Shown piece by piece: positions 46,271 through 56,006 of a stretch of 64,000 nt of DNA (position 1 is the first letter of the stretch; the number at the start of each line of letters is the position of its first letter). Source of the DNA: an uncultured Alkaliphilus sp. (lineage in GTDB: Bacteria; Bacillota; Clostridia; Peptostreptococcales; Natronincolaceae); contig CALJEQ010000008.1 of the NCBI GenBank assembly GCA_938074565.1, positions 282,216-346,215 of the forward strand. The letters run 5' to 3'. Both the position numbers and the translations under genes were made by a program. The notes under the pieces were generated by a model. The model had not been told where the DNA came from and ran no database searches. It was given only the letters and a program-made list of their open reading frames with translations.

Positions 46271-46993
46271 TTAGTCTAGTCCTAACACATTCTTCATGTT
46301 GTACTTTCCATTTTGTTTTCCAATAATATATTTTGCTGCTTCCACTGCTCCTTGAGCAAATACTGAACGATCATGGGCTTCATGGACAATTTTAACTGTT
46401 TCTAAGTCATTAATAAAATGAGCTTCGTGAAGCCCAACAATATTTCCACCTCGAAGGGCATGAACACCAATTTCACCTTTTTCCCGTGGGCATTGACCTT
46501 CTCTTCCATATTGATGCTTTCTAGTTTCTTCAAGACCTTTTTCAATAGATTCTATAATAGTAGTAGCACTTCCAGAAGGTGCATCCATCTTTCGATTATG
46601 ATGGGCCTCCAGCACTTCTATATCCACCTTATCCTTTAACATTCTTGAAACCTGCTCCACTAATGAAAACATAATGTTCATACCTAACGACATATTAGTA
46701 GCCTGTAAAATAGGTATTTGTTTTGAAGTATCATAAATTAATTTTACTTGTTCATCTGTAAAACCTGTAGTACCTATAACCAATGGAATTTGGTTTTCAC
46801 CGCAGTATTTCAATACCTTTTCAATAGCACTTGGATGGGAAAAGTCAATTACTACATCTGGCTTAACAGTTAGTTCCTCCACTGTTCTTTTCATATCTAC
46901 TCCATCTACAGAGTTCCAGTGGTGATCTTTTATAGCAACTTCTTTAATTAATTCTCCCATTTTACCGCTGATTCCCCAAATAAGTAAGTTCAT
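46271..46993 (-). CDS. dapB: 4-hydroxy-tetrahydrodipicolinate reductase
   Basis: 240 residues. The N-terminal nucleotide-binding GISGKMGELI motif, VIDFSHPSA, the catalytic EAHHNRKMDAPSGSA segment and the C-terminal GAVEAAKYI helix are all present. It reduces the DapA product with NAD(P)H. It lies 12 bases after dapA with AAAGGAGGGG ahead of the ATG. Confidence 0.96.
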   Translation of the reverse strand: MNLLIWGISGKMGELIKEVAIKDHHWNSVDGVDMKRTVEELTVKPDVVIDFSHPSAIEKVLKYCGENQIPLVIGTTGFTDEQVKLIYDTSKQIPILQATNMSLGMNIMFSLVEQVSRMLKDKVDIEVLEAHHNRKMDAPSGSATTIIESIEKGLEETRKHQYGREGQCPREKGEIGVHALRGGNIVGLHEAHFINDLETVKIVHEAHDRSVFAQGAVEAAKYIIGKQNGKYNMKNVLGLD

Positions 46994-47005
46994 CCAACCC
47001 CTCCT

Positions 47006-47884
47006 TTAAATAATTTGTTGTTGTTTCATTTCTGCTTGCAACTTAATTAAATTAGCCTCTTCCATAGAGGTTAATGGTAGTCTTAATTCATTGGTGATTA
47101 ATCCCATAAGACTTAAAGCAGCCTTAACTGGAATAGGATTAACCTCTGAAAAAAGAAGGTCAATAAATAATTTATACTTTAGTTGCAACTGTAGAGCTTC
47201 TTTTACATTTCCTGTTTCAAAAGCTTCGCACATCAATTGCATTTCTTTTGGTATAATATTGGCAGAAACAGAAATAACTCCATGACCACCACAAGAATAT
47301 ACTGGAATTACTTGATCATCATTACCTGAATAAATTTTAAAAGTATCAGGTACTAACCTTTTAATTTCTAAAACATAGGATATATTCCCACTGGCTTCTT
47401 TTATACCAATAATATTTTCAATTTTTGCTAAAGCTGCCACAGTTTCTGGAGCAATATTAACATTAGTTCTTCCTGGTACATTGTAAAGTATAACGGGTAA
47501 CTTTGTTGCATTGGCAATGGCTGTAAAGTGGGCTATTAGACCCTTTTGAGTGGCTTTGTTATAATAAGGCGTTACCACCAATACCCCATCAGCCCCTAAT
47601 GCCTCTGCTTGTTTTGTATGCTTAATAGACTTCTCTGTATCATTAGAACCAGTTCCTACAATTACTGGTATTCGTCCTTTGACTCTTTCCACTGTTGCCT
47701 TAATTACAGCATCTCTCTCTTCATCATTTTGAGTAGTGGCTTCACCAGTAGTACCTAACACAATCAACGCTTGTGTTTTATTTTGTAGGTGAAAATCTAC
47801 TAATTTATTAAAAGAATCAAAATCAATCTTTCCATCCTTAAATGGGGTTACGATTGCTACACCAGAACCATTAAACATAGTCAT
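47006..47884 (-). CDS. dapA: 4-hydroxy-tetrahydrodipicolinate synthase
   Basis: 292 residues, a class I aldolase barrel. VIVGTGSNDT, ILYNVPGRTN with the catalytic tyrosine, and IIGIKEASGN with the Schiff-base lysine are intact. It condenses pyruvate with aspartate semialdehyde made by the upstream asd product. Two ATGs three codons apart are possible starts; AAAGGAGC fits either. Confidence 0.97.
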   Translation of the reverse strand: MTMFNGSGVAIVTPFKDGKIDFDSFNKLVDFHLQNKTQALIVLGTTGEATTQNDEERDAVIKATVERVKGRIPVIVGTGSNDTEKSIKHTKQAEALGADGVLVVTPYYNKATQKGLIAHFTAIANATKLPVILYNVPGRTNVNIAPETVAALAKIENIIGIKEASGNISYVLEIKRLVPDTFKIYSGNDDQVIPVYSCGGHGVISVSANIIPKEMQLMCEAFETGNVKEALQLQLKYKLFIDLLFSEVNPIPVKAALSLMGLITNELRLPLTSMEEANLIKLQAEMKQQQII

Positions 47885-47921
47885 CTGCTCCTTTATTCTT
47901 TATTTTATTAGTTTATTCTAA

Positions 47922-48917
47922 TTATTTTTGACTCTCCATAGTTTCTAAAATTTGTACAGCATTGGTGGCTGCACCTTTTCTTAAATTATCAGCAACAACC
48001 CATAATGATGCAGCGTTAGATTTATATAAATCTTTTCTAATTCTTCCTACATAAGTATAGTCAGTATTGGCAATATCCAGTGGTGTAGGATATTGATTTT
48101 CTGCTGGAAGATCTACTACTTTAATTCCTGGTGACCCTTCAAGAATTGAATATACTTCTTCTATATTTATAGTTTCATTAAATTCCACATAGATGGATTC
48201 ACTATGACCGTAAACAACAGGAATTCTTACTGCTGTGGGATTTACTTCGATTTCCTTATCTTCAAGTATTTTATGGGTTTCATAAACCATTTTAAGTTCT
48301 TCCTTAGTGAACCCATTTTCATTAAATACATCAATGTGAGGTATACAGTTACCTACTATTTTTCTTGTGTATACTTTATTAGGATAATCACAGTCCTTTA
48401 ATTGGTTTTCTAATTCATCAATTGCATTTTGACCACTACCAGACACTGCTTGATAGGTAGAAACTACAATTCTCTTAATTCCATATCGCTTATGAAGAGG
48501 TGATAAAGCCACCATCATTTGAATTGTTGAGCAATTTGGATTAGCGATAATACCCCTATAACCTTTTAATGTATGGGGATTAACTTCTGGCACTACCAGT
48601 GGTATTCCATCTGTCATTCTCCATTGGGAGGAATTATCGATAACTATATTTCCAGCATCAGCAGCAATTGGTGCATATTTTTCTGAAACTCCACCACCTG
48701 CTGAAAATAATATGTAGTCAAATTGTTCCTTCATAGCATCTTCCGTTAACAATTCTACTTTTATTTCGGTATCTTTATATTTAACTGTTGTTCCCACTGA
48801 CTTTTGGGATGCAAATAACCTCAATGTATCTATCGATACATTTCTCTCTTCTAAAATTTGCACCATTTTTCTACCCACAGCACCTGTAGCACCTACAACA
48901 CCAACTGTTAAACCCAT
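47922..48917 (-). CDS. asd: Aspartate-semialdehyde dehydrogenase
   Basis: 331 residues. GATGAVGRKMVQIL is the NADP-binding loop, NPNCSTIQMM holds the nucleophile cysteine, and RIPVVYGHSE contains the substrate-binding Arg and catalytic His. It reduces aspartyl phosphate to the semialdehyde. First gene of the lysine operon, behind a lysine riboswitch and its terminator. AAAGGGAGG precedes the ATG. Confidence 0.96.
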   Translation of the reverse strand: MGLTVGVVGATGAVGRKMVQILEERNVSIDTLRLFASQKSVGTTVKYKDTEIKVELLTEDAMKEQFDYILFSAGGGVSEKYAPIAADAGNIVIDNSSQWRMTDGIPLVVPEVNPHTLKGYRGIIANPNCSTIQMMVALSPLHKRYGIKRIVVSTYQAVSGSGQNAIDELENQLKDCDYPNKVYTRKIVGNCIPHIDVFNENGFTKEELKMVYETHKILEDKEIEVNPTAVRIPVVYGHSESIYVEFNETINIEEVYSILEGSPGIKVVDLPAENQYPTPLDIANTDYTYVGRIRKDLYKSNAASLWVVADNLRKGAATNAVQILETMESQK

Positions 48918-49141
48918 AACAAAATTACCTCCCTTTAATTTGAATAAATAACAATTTGTTATTATTTATTATTTATTTTATATATTATAATTGTATACCT
49001 ATTTAACTATGTTCTTATATTTTATTATATTTTTAATATAATAATTATGGATTGTTATCTCTATTTATAATTCCCTCATATTTATATAAAATCCTTTTGA
49101 CTAGTTAAATTCTATTAATTTACAATTCAATTCTTTATATT

Positions 49142-49171
49142 AGAAAAACTCCAAGGAATACTTGGAGTTTT
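49142..49171 (-). terminator. Riboswitch-controlled terminator before asd
   Basis: AAAACTCCAAG pairs perfectly with CTTGGAGTTTT (11 bp, five-base loop) and the minus strand continues with TTCTA. It lies about 90 bases after the lysine aptamer and 225 bases before asd. Confidence 0.88.
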
Positions 49172-49259
49172 GTTTTTGTTTAAGTAATAATAAATGGTAT
49201 ATTGAAAATAATTTGTTTGCTCTTATGAGTTAAACACATACCTTATTGTCATTACGGTA

Positions 49260-49440
49260 ACAAATAGCACTCCACAGTTTTCCTGTGACAGTCATCCAGT
49301 TATTCACCGTGACAACCAACCATTAAATTGGAAGTAATTTAACAGCTTCGGCACGTCAGCCTTTTATATGGTGGTTTTGAGTAATCTTCCCCTCTTAGCA
49401 CCCACCATAATACTCATCTTCAGTGCACCTCTATTTATCA
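49260..49440 (-). promoter_or_regulatory. Lysine riboswitch (L-box)
   Basis: The minus-strand RNA has the L-box landmarks in order: P1 arm AAATAG then AGGTGCAC, GATGAGTA, CGTGCCGAAG, the GGTTGGTTGTCAC arm, CTGGATGACTG, and TGTCACAGGAAAACTGTGG followed by AGTGCTATTT that closes P1. This class binds lysine and, in Firmicutes, stops transcription when lysine is plentiful. The terminator at 49142 is the expected expression platform. The operon downstream is asd-dapA-dapB-dapH-lysC-aminotransferase-lysA, exactly the expected target. Confidence 0.95.
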
Positions 49441-49467
49441 ATTCTGTTATTCAATTTTATAATAGGT

Positions 49468-49497
49468 AGTGTATCATAGGATTAAATAATCTGTCAA
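49468..49497 (-). promoter_or_regulatory. Promoter of the lysine operon
   Basis: A consensus TTGACA (49497-49492) and TACACT (49473-49468) are spaced by 18 bases on the minus strand, placing the transcript start near 49460, about 20 bases before the aptamer. Confidence 0.7.
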
Positions 49498-49750
49498 TGT
49501 TATTTTTCTTAAAACGACAATTATCTACTTAAAAATACAATTTAACTTATGAAAGGTGACAATATTTCTGTAGGTTTTTTTGTATTTCTATAATAATATT
49601 TGGAAATACTTAGTATAAAACACCCTTCATTTATAACAAATTTGACCTTAAATATTTTCTATCTCTAACACTTTTTCTAATCTAATTAATGCTATTTTTT
49701 TAGACGTAAAATGATTCTAAAAAAAGTTTCTTCTTCTCTTTTTTTCCCTA

Positions 49751-49779
49751 TTGTAGTGGGTTGTGGACAGTAGTATAAT
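49751..49779 (+). promoter_or_regulatory. Probable folC promoter
   Basis: TTGTAG at 49751-49756 and TATAAT at 49774-49779 have a 17-base spacer, 50 bases before the folC start. Other parts of the 49500-49830 gap show nothing recognisable. Confidence 0.55.
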
Positions 49780-49831
49780 TAATCTTGCCCATATAACAAT
49801 TTAAAAACATTATTTCTTAGGAGGAATTCCA

Positions 49832-51151
49832 TTGAATTTTTTAGAGGCCATTCAATTTGTTGAAAAAAGCCATTCTTATGGTACAAGATTAAATTTGTCA
49901 GAAATGAAAAGCATATTATCCTATCTGGGCAACCCCCAAAACAAACTTAAATATATTCATGTGGCGGGTACTAATGGTAAAGGTTCTACTTCTTCATTTC
50001 TTCATAGTATGCTAATGTCTGAAGGATACCAAGTAGGTCTTTTTACGTCTCCTCATTTACATTGTTATACCGACCGAATTCGTATTAATGGTATTAACAT
50101 TGCTAAAGAAGAATTTGCAGAAATTATAACTACAATCTATAACTATATACACCCATTATTAGGTGTTTCTATACCTTATCCTGCTATGTTTGACTTAATG
50201 ACCTTACTGGCCTTTACTTATTACGCTAAGAATGAAGTAAAATACGTTGTTTTAGAAGTGGGTCTTGGTGGTCTTTTAGATGCTACCAATGTAATAGAAG
50301 ATTCTTTAGTTTCTGTTATTACCCCCATTGGCATAGATCATATTGATGTACTGGGTTCAGATATTGAAAAAATTGCCCACCATAAAGCTGGTATTATAAA
50401 ACCCAATGGCGTTGTTATATCCCATTGGCAGGAGCCAATAGTTGAAACAGTTATTAATGAAGTTTCTCAACAAAAAAATGCACAATTACACTATCTAAAA
50501 AAGAATGATGTTTCCACCCTTCATCAAGATGTTAAGGAACAATCCTTTGAATTAATCCATAGTCAACATCATCTTTCACAGCTAAAAATGAAAATGATTG
50601 GTGAACATCAAATATACAATGCTGCTTTAGCAGTTTTAACCCTATTGACCTTAAGAAACTTAAATAAATTAACAATCTCCAATGATGCCATCTATAAAGG
50701 TCTATACCAAAACAGCTGGGCTGGAAGATTAGAATTAATTAGTGAAAACCCCCTTGTTTTCGTTGATGGTGCCCATAATTTTCAAGGGGCTGAGGTATTG
50801 TCAGATGCTATTAAAAAATATTTTATTAATAAAAAAATTAACTTTGTTATAGGAATGCTTAGTAATAAAGATGTTACAGGCGTATTAAATCAATTAATCC
50901 CATTGTGTAACCGAGTTATTTTCACTAAACCTAATTATCCTAAAGCAATGGACCCCAATGAATTAGCCAATCATGTAAACTTCTTTGGCAAAGAAATTTT
51001 AATAGCTGAAACAATTGAAGAGTCTGTACATCTTTCACTACAACACCTCCAACATGATGAAGTCACCATCTTTACTGGCTCCCTTTATTTGATTGGTGAT
51101 GTACGTAAAATATTGCTAGAAATACTTCAAAATAACGAGATTGCCAGTTAA
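49832..51151 (+). CDS. folC: Folylpolyglutamate synthase / dihydrofolate synthase
   Basis: 439 residues of the Mur ligase family. The P-loop is HVAGTNGKGSTS, followed by FTSPHLH, EVGLGGLLDATNV and the C-terminal VFVDGAHN and TGSLYLIGDVR motifs. It adds glutamates to folates. Start is TTG (49832) with a strong AGGAGGAATT. Monocistronic, with its own promoter and terminator. Confidence 0.95.
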   Translation: MNFLEAIQFVEKSHSYGTRLNLSEMKSILSYLGNPQNKLKYIHVAGTNGKGSTSSFLHSMLMSEGYQVGLFTSPHLHCYTDRIRINGINIAKEEFAEIITTIYNYIHPLLGVSIPYPAMFDLMTLLAFTYYAKNEVKYVVLEVGLGGLLDATNVIEDSLVSVITPIGIDHIDVLGSDIEKIAHHKAGIIKPNGVVISHWQEPIVETVINEVSQQKNAQLHYLKKNDVSTLHQDVKEQSFELIHSQHHLSQLKMKMIGEHQIYNAALAVLTLLTLRNLNKLTISNDAIYKGLYQNSWAGRLELISENPLVFVDGAHNFQGAEVLSDAIKKYFINKKINFVIGMLSNKDVTGVLNQLIPLCNRVIFTKPNYPKAMDPNELANHVNFFGKEILIAETIEESVHLSLQHLQHDEVTIFTGSLYLIGDVRKILLEILQNNEIAS

Positions 51152-51196
51152 ACCCAAACTCAACACCTTAGAAATATTTATGATAAAAGCATAGTA

Positions 51197-51245
51197 AAAA
51201 CCCAGCTAATAACGTATATTATAAATACGAAACAGCTGGGTTTTT
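51197..51245. terminator. Bidirectional terminator between folC and the SleB-type gene
   Basis: AAAACCCAGCT pairs with AGCTGGGTTTT; the 25-base loop has an inner CGTAT/ATACG stem like that of the hairpin at 8465. Confidence 0.85.
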
Positions 51246-51331
51246 ATAATTGTAATGTTATTTATAATCTAATAACTTAATTAATTACTACTAAAATATA
51301 ACTGTACTTCTTTCATTTAATAGATAAGTTA

Positions 51332-52276
51332 CTAATGGTAAAAATCATGATCTCCAATAGTTTTGGCAAATTTTCTATTTTCAACAATCCAAAAATTAGT
51401 TGCCTTTTGTGGATTTAAAAAATATAGAACTGTTCCCACTGGTTTTGCACCACTTAATGCTTCCTTTGCAGCATTTATACTATCTCTATTGGGAGTATTA
51501 TAAATAGTCCCATCAATAACTGGTGAAAATTGAACATAACCATATTGCTTATCAAAGACAACATCATAAATATTATTAGGAAACAAATTACTTTTTACTC
51601 TATTTAAAACCACATTACCCACTGCTACTTTTCCTTCATAGGGCTCACCTTGAGCTTCTGCATGAATAATTCTACTTAACCAATATAAATCGTCTTCCCT
51701 ATAACCCCTTGATGCCACTTCAGTGTTGGTATTGTTAGACTTAATAGAACTACTTGAATTAGACTTAATTAGTAAAACTTCACCAACATAAATAACATCA
51801 TCAGTTATATTATTAATAGACTTCAATTTCTCAACTGATGTATTAGCCCTTTGTGCAATAAAAAACAATGTATCATTCGCCTTAACAACATATTTATCTG
51901 TTGTAATAGGAGTTAAGTCATTTTTAGGCTTACTCTCCACTATTACTTTTTCTTTTGATATATCTTCTTTAATGTTATTTTTACTTACTTTTTCATTTAG
52001 GTTTTGTTCAGTGTCCTCTTTTACATAAGTACCTTCATTATTAATTTCATATTCCTTTACTTCTTCTTTCACATTATCCTCTGCTTGTTCATATTCATAT
52101 ACATCTTCATATGCTTTTGGGATTTTAAACTGCTGTTTTTGAGAAATTCCCCACTCTTCATCAGAAACCCCCATTATTTTCTCCACTAGAAAAGAATTCA
52201 TCATCATAAGACCTAATAAACCAAGTAAAACTAAAATATTAATAATATACTTATTTTCTTTTAATTTCGCTTTCAA
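51332..52276 (-). CDS. LysM and SleB/CwlJ-type cell wall hydrolase
   Basis: 314 residues. A membrane anchor lies at 11-29, then a charged low-complexity linker rich in Glu and Lys, a LysM peptidoglycan-binding domain at about 128-172 (VKANDTLFFIAQR), and a C-terminal hydrolase_2 domain from 197 (LSRIIHAEAQGEP, VGNVVLNRV, YGYVQFSPV). SleB/CwlJ enzymes are lytic transglycosylases or amidases acting on spore cortex or cell wall. A single LysM plus anchor suggests action at the outer face of the membrane. Starts at TTG behind AAGGGTGA. Confidence 0.88.
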   Translation of the reverse strand: MKAKLKENKYIINILVLLGLLGLMMMNSFLVEKIMGVSDEEWGISQKQQFKIPKAYEDVYEYEQAEDNVKEEVKEYEINNEGTYVKEDTEQNLNEKVSKNNIKEDISKEKVIVESKPKNDLTPITTDKYVVKANDTLFFIAQRANTSVEKLKSINNITDDVIYVGEVLLIKSNSSSSIKSNNTNTEVASRGYREDDLYWLSRIIHAEAQGEPYEGKVAVGNVVLNRVKSNLFPNNIYDVVFDKQYGYVQFSPVIDGTIYNTPNRDSINAAKEALSGAKPVGTVLYFLNPQKATNFWIVENRKFAKTIGDHDFYH

Positions 52277-52367
52277 CTATGTCACCCTTTCTAATCTGAC
52301 AATAAAATTTTATCATATAGTTAGGGTTTCTTTTAGCTGTAAGTTTTTCCAAGTATCTAAAAGAAAA

Positions 52368-52423
52368 AGAACAAACTTTTCTAAGTAGGTAAATAATACT
52401 CAACCTTTAGAAAAGTTTGTTCT
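52368..52423. terminator. 17-bp perfect inverted repeat acting as terminator
   Basis: AGAACAAACTTTTCTAA and TTAGAAAAGTTTGTTCT are exact complements around a 22-base loop; the minus strand continues TTTTCTTTT. It would end the alpha-hydroxyacid oxidase-type gene upstream. Confidence 0.85.
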
Positions 52424-52507
52424 CATTATTTTAATATACAGCCTTATTAATATGACTTTTTAATAGTCTATCTATTTTATTCTTATTCTCCGCCTTTATT
52501 TCCCTTA

Positions 52508-53524
52508 TTAAATCGTAATATGTTTGTTACTAATATCTTTCAATTTATGGCATCCAGTCATAATCATCGTTTCCAATAATTCCTGACCTAATTTCTGGGT
52601 GTACTTTTCTACCCCTTCTATACCACCACCATATGCCATCGTAGCGTAGGGTCTACCAATTAACACAGCATCTGCCCCTAGGGCAATGGCTTTAAATAAA
52701 TCTACACCACTTCTGAATCCCCCATCAACAAATATTTTCATTTTACCCTTTATTATCTTTGCTATTTGAGGTAACACTTCTACAGTGGCAAAAGTATGAT
52801 CTAACACTCTGCCCCCATGATTTGAAATAACAATTCCATATGCCCCTGCTTCTAATGCTTTAGTAGCCCCTTCCACCGTCATAATTCCCTTTAAAATTAC
52901 AGGTAATTTTGTTGATGAAATAATTTCTTTTAAATCTTCCACCGATTTTGTTGAAACTGGTTTACCCAGCATAGCTAATAAAACTAACCCAGCAGCATCC
53001 ACATCTAAAGCCACTGCCATAGCACCTTGCTCTTCAGCCTTTTTTATTTTATTAATAATTTCTTCATTCTTCCATGGCTTTATGGTGGGAATACCCATTC
53101 CTTCATTTTCTCCAATAACCTTCAGTGGATCATCAAAAAATTCATCCTTCACTCCATCACCTGTAAAGCCAAAGGTTCCCGCTTTTTTACACCCTTCAAC
53201 AATGGCTTTTGAATATTGGTAATCGTCCATAGCAGTGCTATAATTCATTCCCACCGCTGCAATAGGGGCTGCAAAGACAGGATAACTAAATTTTCTACCA
53301 AATAATTCAATCGTGGTATCAATTTTATCCTCTGGCACAATGGTGTCTAAGTTTATTTTAATTTCATTTACTTTTTCACGATTTCTTATAAAAGAAGATC
53401 CTGAACCTTTACCCCCTACCCCAGGAATTTCACCTCTACAGACAACTCCATTACAATCTTTACAAACTCTGCATTTATCCTTAATCATTTCCCTTGCCTT
53501 ATTTAAAATTTCATTGTATTCCAT
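52508..53524 (-). CDS. FMN-dependent alpha-hydroxy-acid oxidising protein
   Basis: 338 residues of the lactate oxidase/glycolate oxidase barrel family. ILKGIMTVEGA contains the FMN-contacting lysine, ISNHGGRVLD the catalytic His and Arg, and DGGFRSG with GADAVLIGRP the phosphate site. An N-terminal cluster CRVCKDCNGVVC, uncommon in oxidases but common in clostridial members, suggests an Fe-S or zinc site. The natural electron acceptor in an anaerobe is unlikely to be O2. It precedes no lactate permease, so the substrate is open. Confidence 0.85.
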   Translation of the reverse strand: MEYNEILNKAREMIKDKCRVCKDCNGVVCRGEIPGVGGKGSGSSFIRNREKVNEIKINLDTIVPEDKIDTTIELFGRKFSYPVFAAPIAAVGMNYSTAMDDYQYSKAIVEGCKKAGTFGFTGDGVKDEFFDDPLKVIGENEGMGIPTIKPWKNEEIINKIKKAEEQGAMAVALDVDAAGLVLLAMLGKPVSTKSVEDLKEIISSTKLPVILKGIMTVEGATKALEAGAYGIVISNHGGRVLDHTFATVEVLPQIAKIIKGKMKIFVDGGFRSGVDLFKAIALGADAVLIGRPYATMAYGGGIEGVEKYTQKLGQELLETMIMTGCHKLKDISNKHITI

Positions 53525-53560
53525 TTTTTAGAGTCCCTCCTTTAATGTTCTACCTATATT

Positions 53561-54409
53561 TTAATCAATTTTCGTAGTTTCATCAATCATTGATAATTTA
53601 TATCGATCAATTCTCCTATGTTTTAATAAAGGAAGTTGTCCTCTAATCTTTGCTAAATATTCTAAATCTATTTCACCACAGATTATGCCTTCCCTCTCAT
53701 CTATTTCCACCACCACATCCCCCCAAGGGTTCACTATTTTGGAATGTCCATAAGCATGATAACTGGCATCAAGATTTCTTGCAGGTGAAGCCGCCACAAA
53801 GTATACTTGATTATCTAATGCCCTCACTTTAATTAATTCATGCCAATGGGTTGGCCCAGTGGTTAAGTTAAATGCAGCAGGTATAACAATGACTTCTGCA
53901 CCTTCTAAAGTCATTAATCTCATTAATTCTGGAAAACGCATATCATAACATATGGCTATTCCCATTTTACAGTACTCTGTTTCGATTACTGTTACTTCAT
54001 TCCCTTGCCCAAGGGTATCAGACTCCTTAAAAGAAATCCCACCCTCTACATGAATATCAAAGAGATGCATTTTTCTATGTTTACCAATTAGCTCTCCCTT
54101 TCTATTAAAGCTAAAGGAAGTGTTATATATTTGATTTCCTTCTTTTTCTGGGATTGATCCACCAATAATATAAATATCTAATTCCTTTGCTAAGTTAGAT
54201 AGAAAATTTGTTGTTTCACCTATAAATGGTTCAGCAAATAAAGGAAAAAATTTATTCTCATAAGGACAATTAAACATTTCAGGTAAGACTACTATTTGTG
54301 GAGCATACTTCTCCACTGCATTAATTATCATTGTTTTTGCCTTCTGTAAATTAATATGCTTTTCATTAGTAATTTCCATTTGACAAATAGCTATTTTAAA
54401 CTTTTTCAT
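53561..54409 (-). CDS. Carbon-nitrogen hydrolase (nitrilase superfamily, omega-amidase type)
   Basis: 282 residues from the ATG at 54409, preferred over the ATG at 54427 because AGGTGTGG lies just before it. The Glu-Lys-Cys triad is seen in LPEMFNCPY, HRKMHLFDI and AICYDMRFPEL. The sequence is nearest the omega-amidase/Nit2 group, which hydrolyses 2-oxoglutaramate and similar amides, but other C-N hydrolases share these motifs. It lies 36 bases upstream of the alpha-hydroxyacid oxidase-type gene on the same strand and is probably co-transcribed. Confidence 0.88.
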   Translation of the reverse strand: MKKFKIAICQMEITNEKHINLQKAKTMIINAVEKYAPQIVVLPEMFNCPYENKFFPLFAEPFIGETTNFLSNLAKELDIYIIGGSIPEKEGNQIYNTSFSFNRKGELIGKHRKMHLFDIHVEGGISFKESDTLGQGNEVTVIETEYCKMGIAICYDMRFPELMRLMTLEGAEVIVIPAAFNLTTGPTHWHELIKVRALDNQVYFVAASPARNLDASYHAYGHSKIVNPWGDVVVEIDEREGIICGEIDLEYLAKIRGQLPLLKHRRIDRYKLSMIDETTKID

Positions 54410-54520
54410 AACACCACACCTTTTCATTTAAATTAGAAATTGTATTAATCATTTGCCTTTAACCTACATTTGCATTAAAATGTTAGATGAAGACATTCAA
54501 ATATTAAAGGAGGTTATTGC

Positions 54521-55240
54521 TTGCGTACATTAATTTGGTTTGCTTCATTTTGGGTTACTACCTTGTATAAGTCCTTTCATATTCTAAAAATAAAGAGTCT
54601 TATGAAAAAAGGACTAATTGTAGAAAAGAGAAATTACGCCTATAAAATAGCTCAGCAATGGGCAAAAAATTTAATTTTCTTAACGGGAAGTAAAGTTAAA
54701 ATAATAGGTTTAGAAAATATTCCTACCCATGGAGCTGTGTTATTTGCCAGTAATCATCAAGGTAATTTTGATATTCCTCTATTATTAAGTAACCTACCAT
54801 GTCCTGTTGGATTTGTAGCAAAAATTGAATTAAAAAAATTACCAATTGTTAGCACTTGGATGAAATTATTGGAATGTGTTTTTATTGATCGAAAGGATAT
54901 TCGTCAATCCCTAAGAACAATTTCAGAAGCCACAGAAATACTAAAATCAGGTCAATCAATGGTAATTTTTCCTGAAGGAACAAGAAGTAAAAGCCATGAG
55001 ATGGATGCCTTTAAACCTGGTAGTTTAAAATTAGCAACAAAAGCTGGTGTTCCAGTCATCCCCGTTACCATCAGTGGTTCTTATAAAATAATGGAGTCAA
55101 ACAATAATAAAATTAAACCCGCCCATGTTAAAATAATTATCTCTAAACCGATTAATCCAACAGAACTTGATAAATCAACAGACTTAACAGTTACTGTATT
55201 TAACAGTATTAAAGAGAACTTAAAAAAGTACCCGTCATAA
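54521..55240 (+). CDS. plsC: 1-acyl-sn-glycerol-3-phosphate acyltransferase
   Basis: 239 residues with an N-terminal membrane segment. The acyltransferase motif is SNHQGNFD (HX4D) and the acceptor motif is FPEGTRSK. VPVIPVTISGS is the conserved late block. PlsC acylates lysophosphatidate during phospholipid synthesis. Starts with TTG at 54521 behind AAAGGAGGTT. The convergent mpg gene ends five bases away with no obvious terminator between them. Confidence 0.93.
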   Translation: MRTLIWFASFWVTTLYKSFHILKIKSLMKKGLIVEKRNYAYKIAQQWAKNLIFLTGSKVKIIGLENIPTHGAVLFASNHQGNFDIPLLLSNLPCPVGFVAKIELKKLPIVSTWMKLLECVFIDRKDIRQSLRTISEATEILKSGQSMVIFPEGTRSKSHEMDAFKPGSLKLATKAGVPVIPVTISGSYKIMESNNNKIKPAHVKIIISKPINPTELDKSTDLTVTVFNSIKENLKKYPS

Positions 55241-55244
55241 TTAT

Positions 55245-55859
55245 TTATTTTTTAGATACATAAGGATTATCCTTAATATAGTAACGCCACGGAAAATCAA
55301 TTGCCTCTTCAGCATAGTCAATATTGATCCTCTTTGTAGTGACAATATCCAACTGTGTTGAGGGGTTTTCTTCTATTATGTAAAAGTCATCTCCACAGAG
55401 ATCTCTACCATTAAAAGCTTTAGTAATTCCTAAAGCTTTACAGAGTTTACCCGGTCCACTGGTTAGGTTAATAAGCTCTCTTTTTTTTATTTCATCTAAA
55501 GTCTTATTATATCTATTTTTTACCATTTCGTTAAGCCCATCTATCGGTTCTACTGCCCTAATTAATACAGCAGCAGCCTCACCTTCCTCTTCAGTAACTA
55601 TATTTAAACAGTGGTACATACCATAAATTAAATAAACATATGCTTTCCCTGGTTCTCCAAACATGACTTCAGTTCTCGGCGTCTTTTTATTATTATAACT
55701 ATGGGCAGCCTTATCAATTTTACCTATATATGCCTCCACCTCTACAATTCGACAACTCATTTTAACCCCATCTTCCACCAATACAATTATCTTACCTAAT
55801 AGTTCCTTAGCCACCTTCAACGTTGATCTATTATAAAAATCTCTACTTAATTTTTTCAT
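55245..55859 (-). CDS. 3-methyladenine DNA glycosylase (AAG/MPG family)
   Basis: 204 residues matching the Aag family: ELLGKIIV, VEVEAYIG with the catalytic glutamate, AAHSYNNKKTPR, YLIYGMYHCLNIV and LTSGPGKLCKALGI. It removes alkylated purines and hypoxanthine from DNA, starting base-excision repair. Single gene, ATG behind AAAGGAAGG. Confidence 0.95.
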   Translation of the reverse strand: MKKLSRDFYNRSTLKVAKELLGKIIVLVEDGVKMSCRIVEVEAYIGKIDKAAHSYNNKKTPRTEVMFGEPGKAYVYLIYGMYHCLNIVTEEEGEAAAVLIRAVEPIDGLNEMVKNRYNKTLDEIKKRELINLTSGPGKLCKALGITKAFNGRDLCGDDFYIIEENPSTQLDIVTTKRINIDYAEEAIDFPWRYYIKDNPYVSKK

Positions 55860-56006
55860 TTCTTACCTTCCTTTATTTATTATCTAATATTTATTATATC
55901 ATTTCCATTTTACTATTAATAATTAAAAAAGCACTCTTTTAACATTCCCTTAATATGATAATTGTAGCAGGTTTATTACTATTAACATTATTTTGGAGGT
56001 GTAGAA

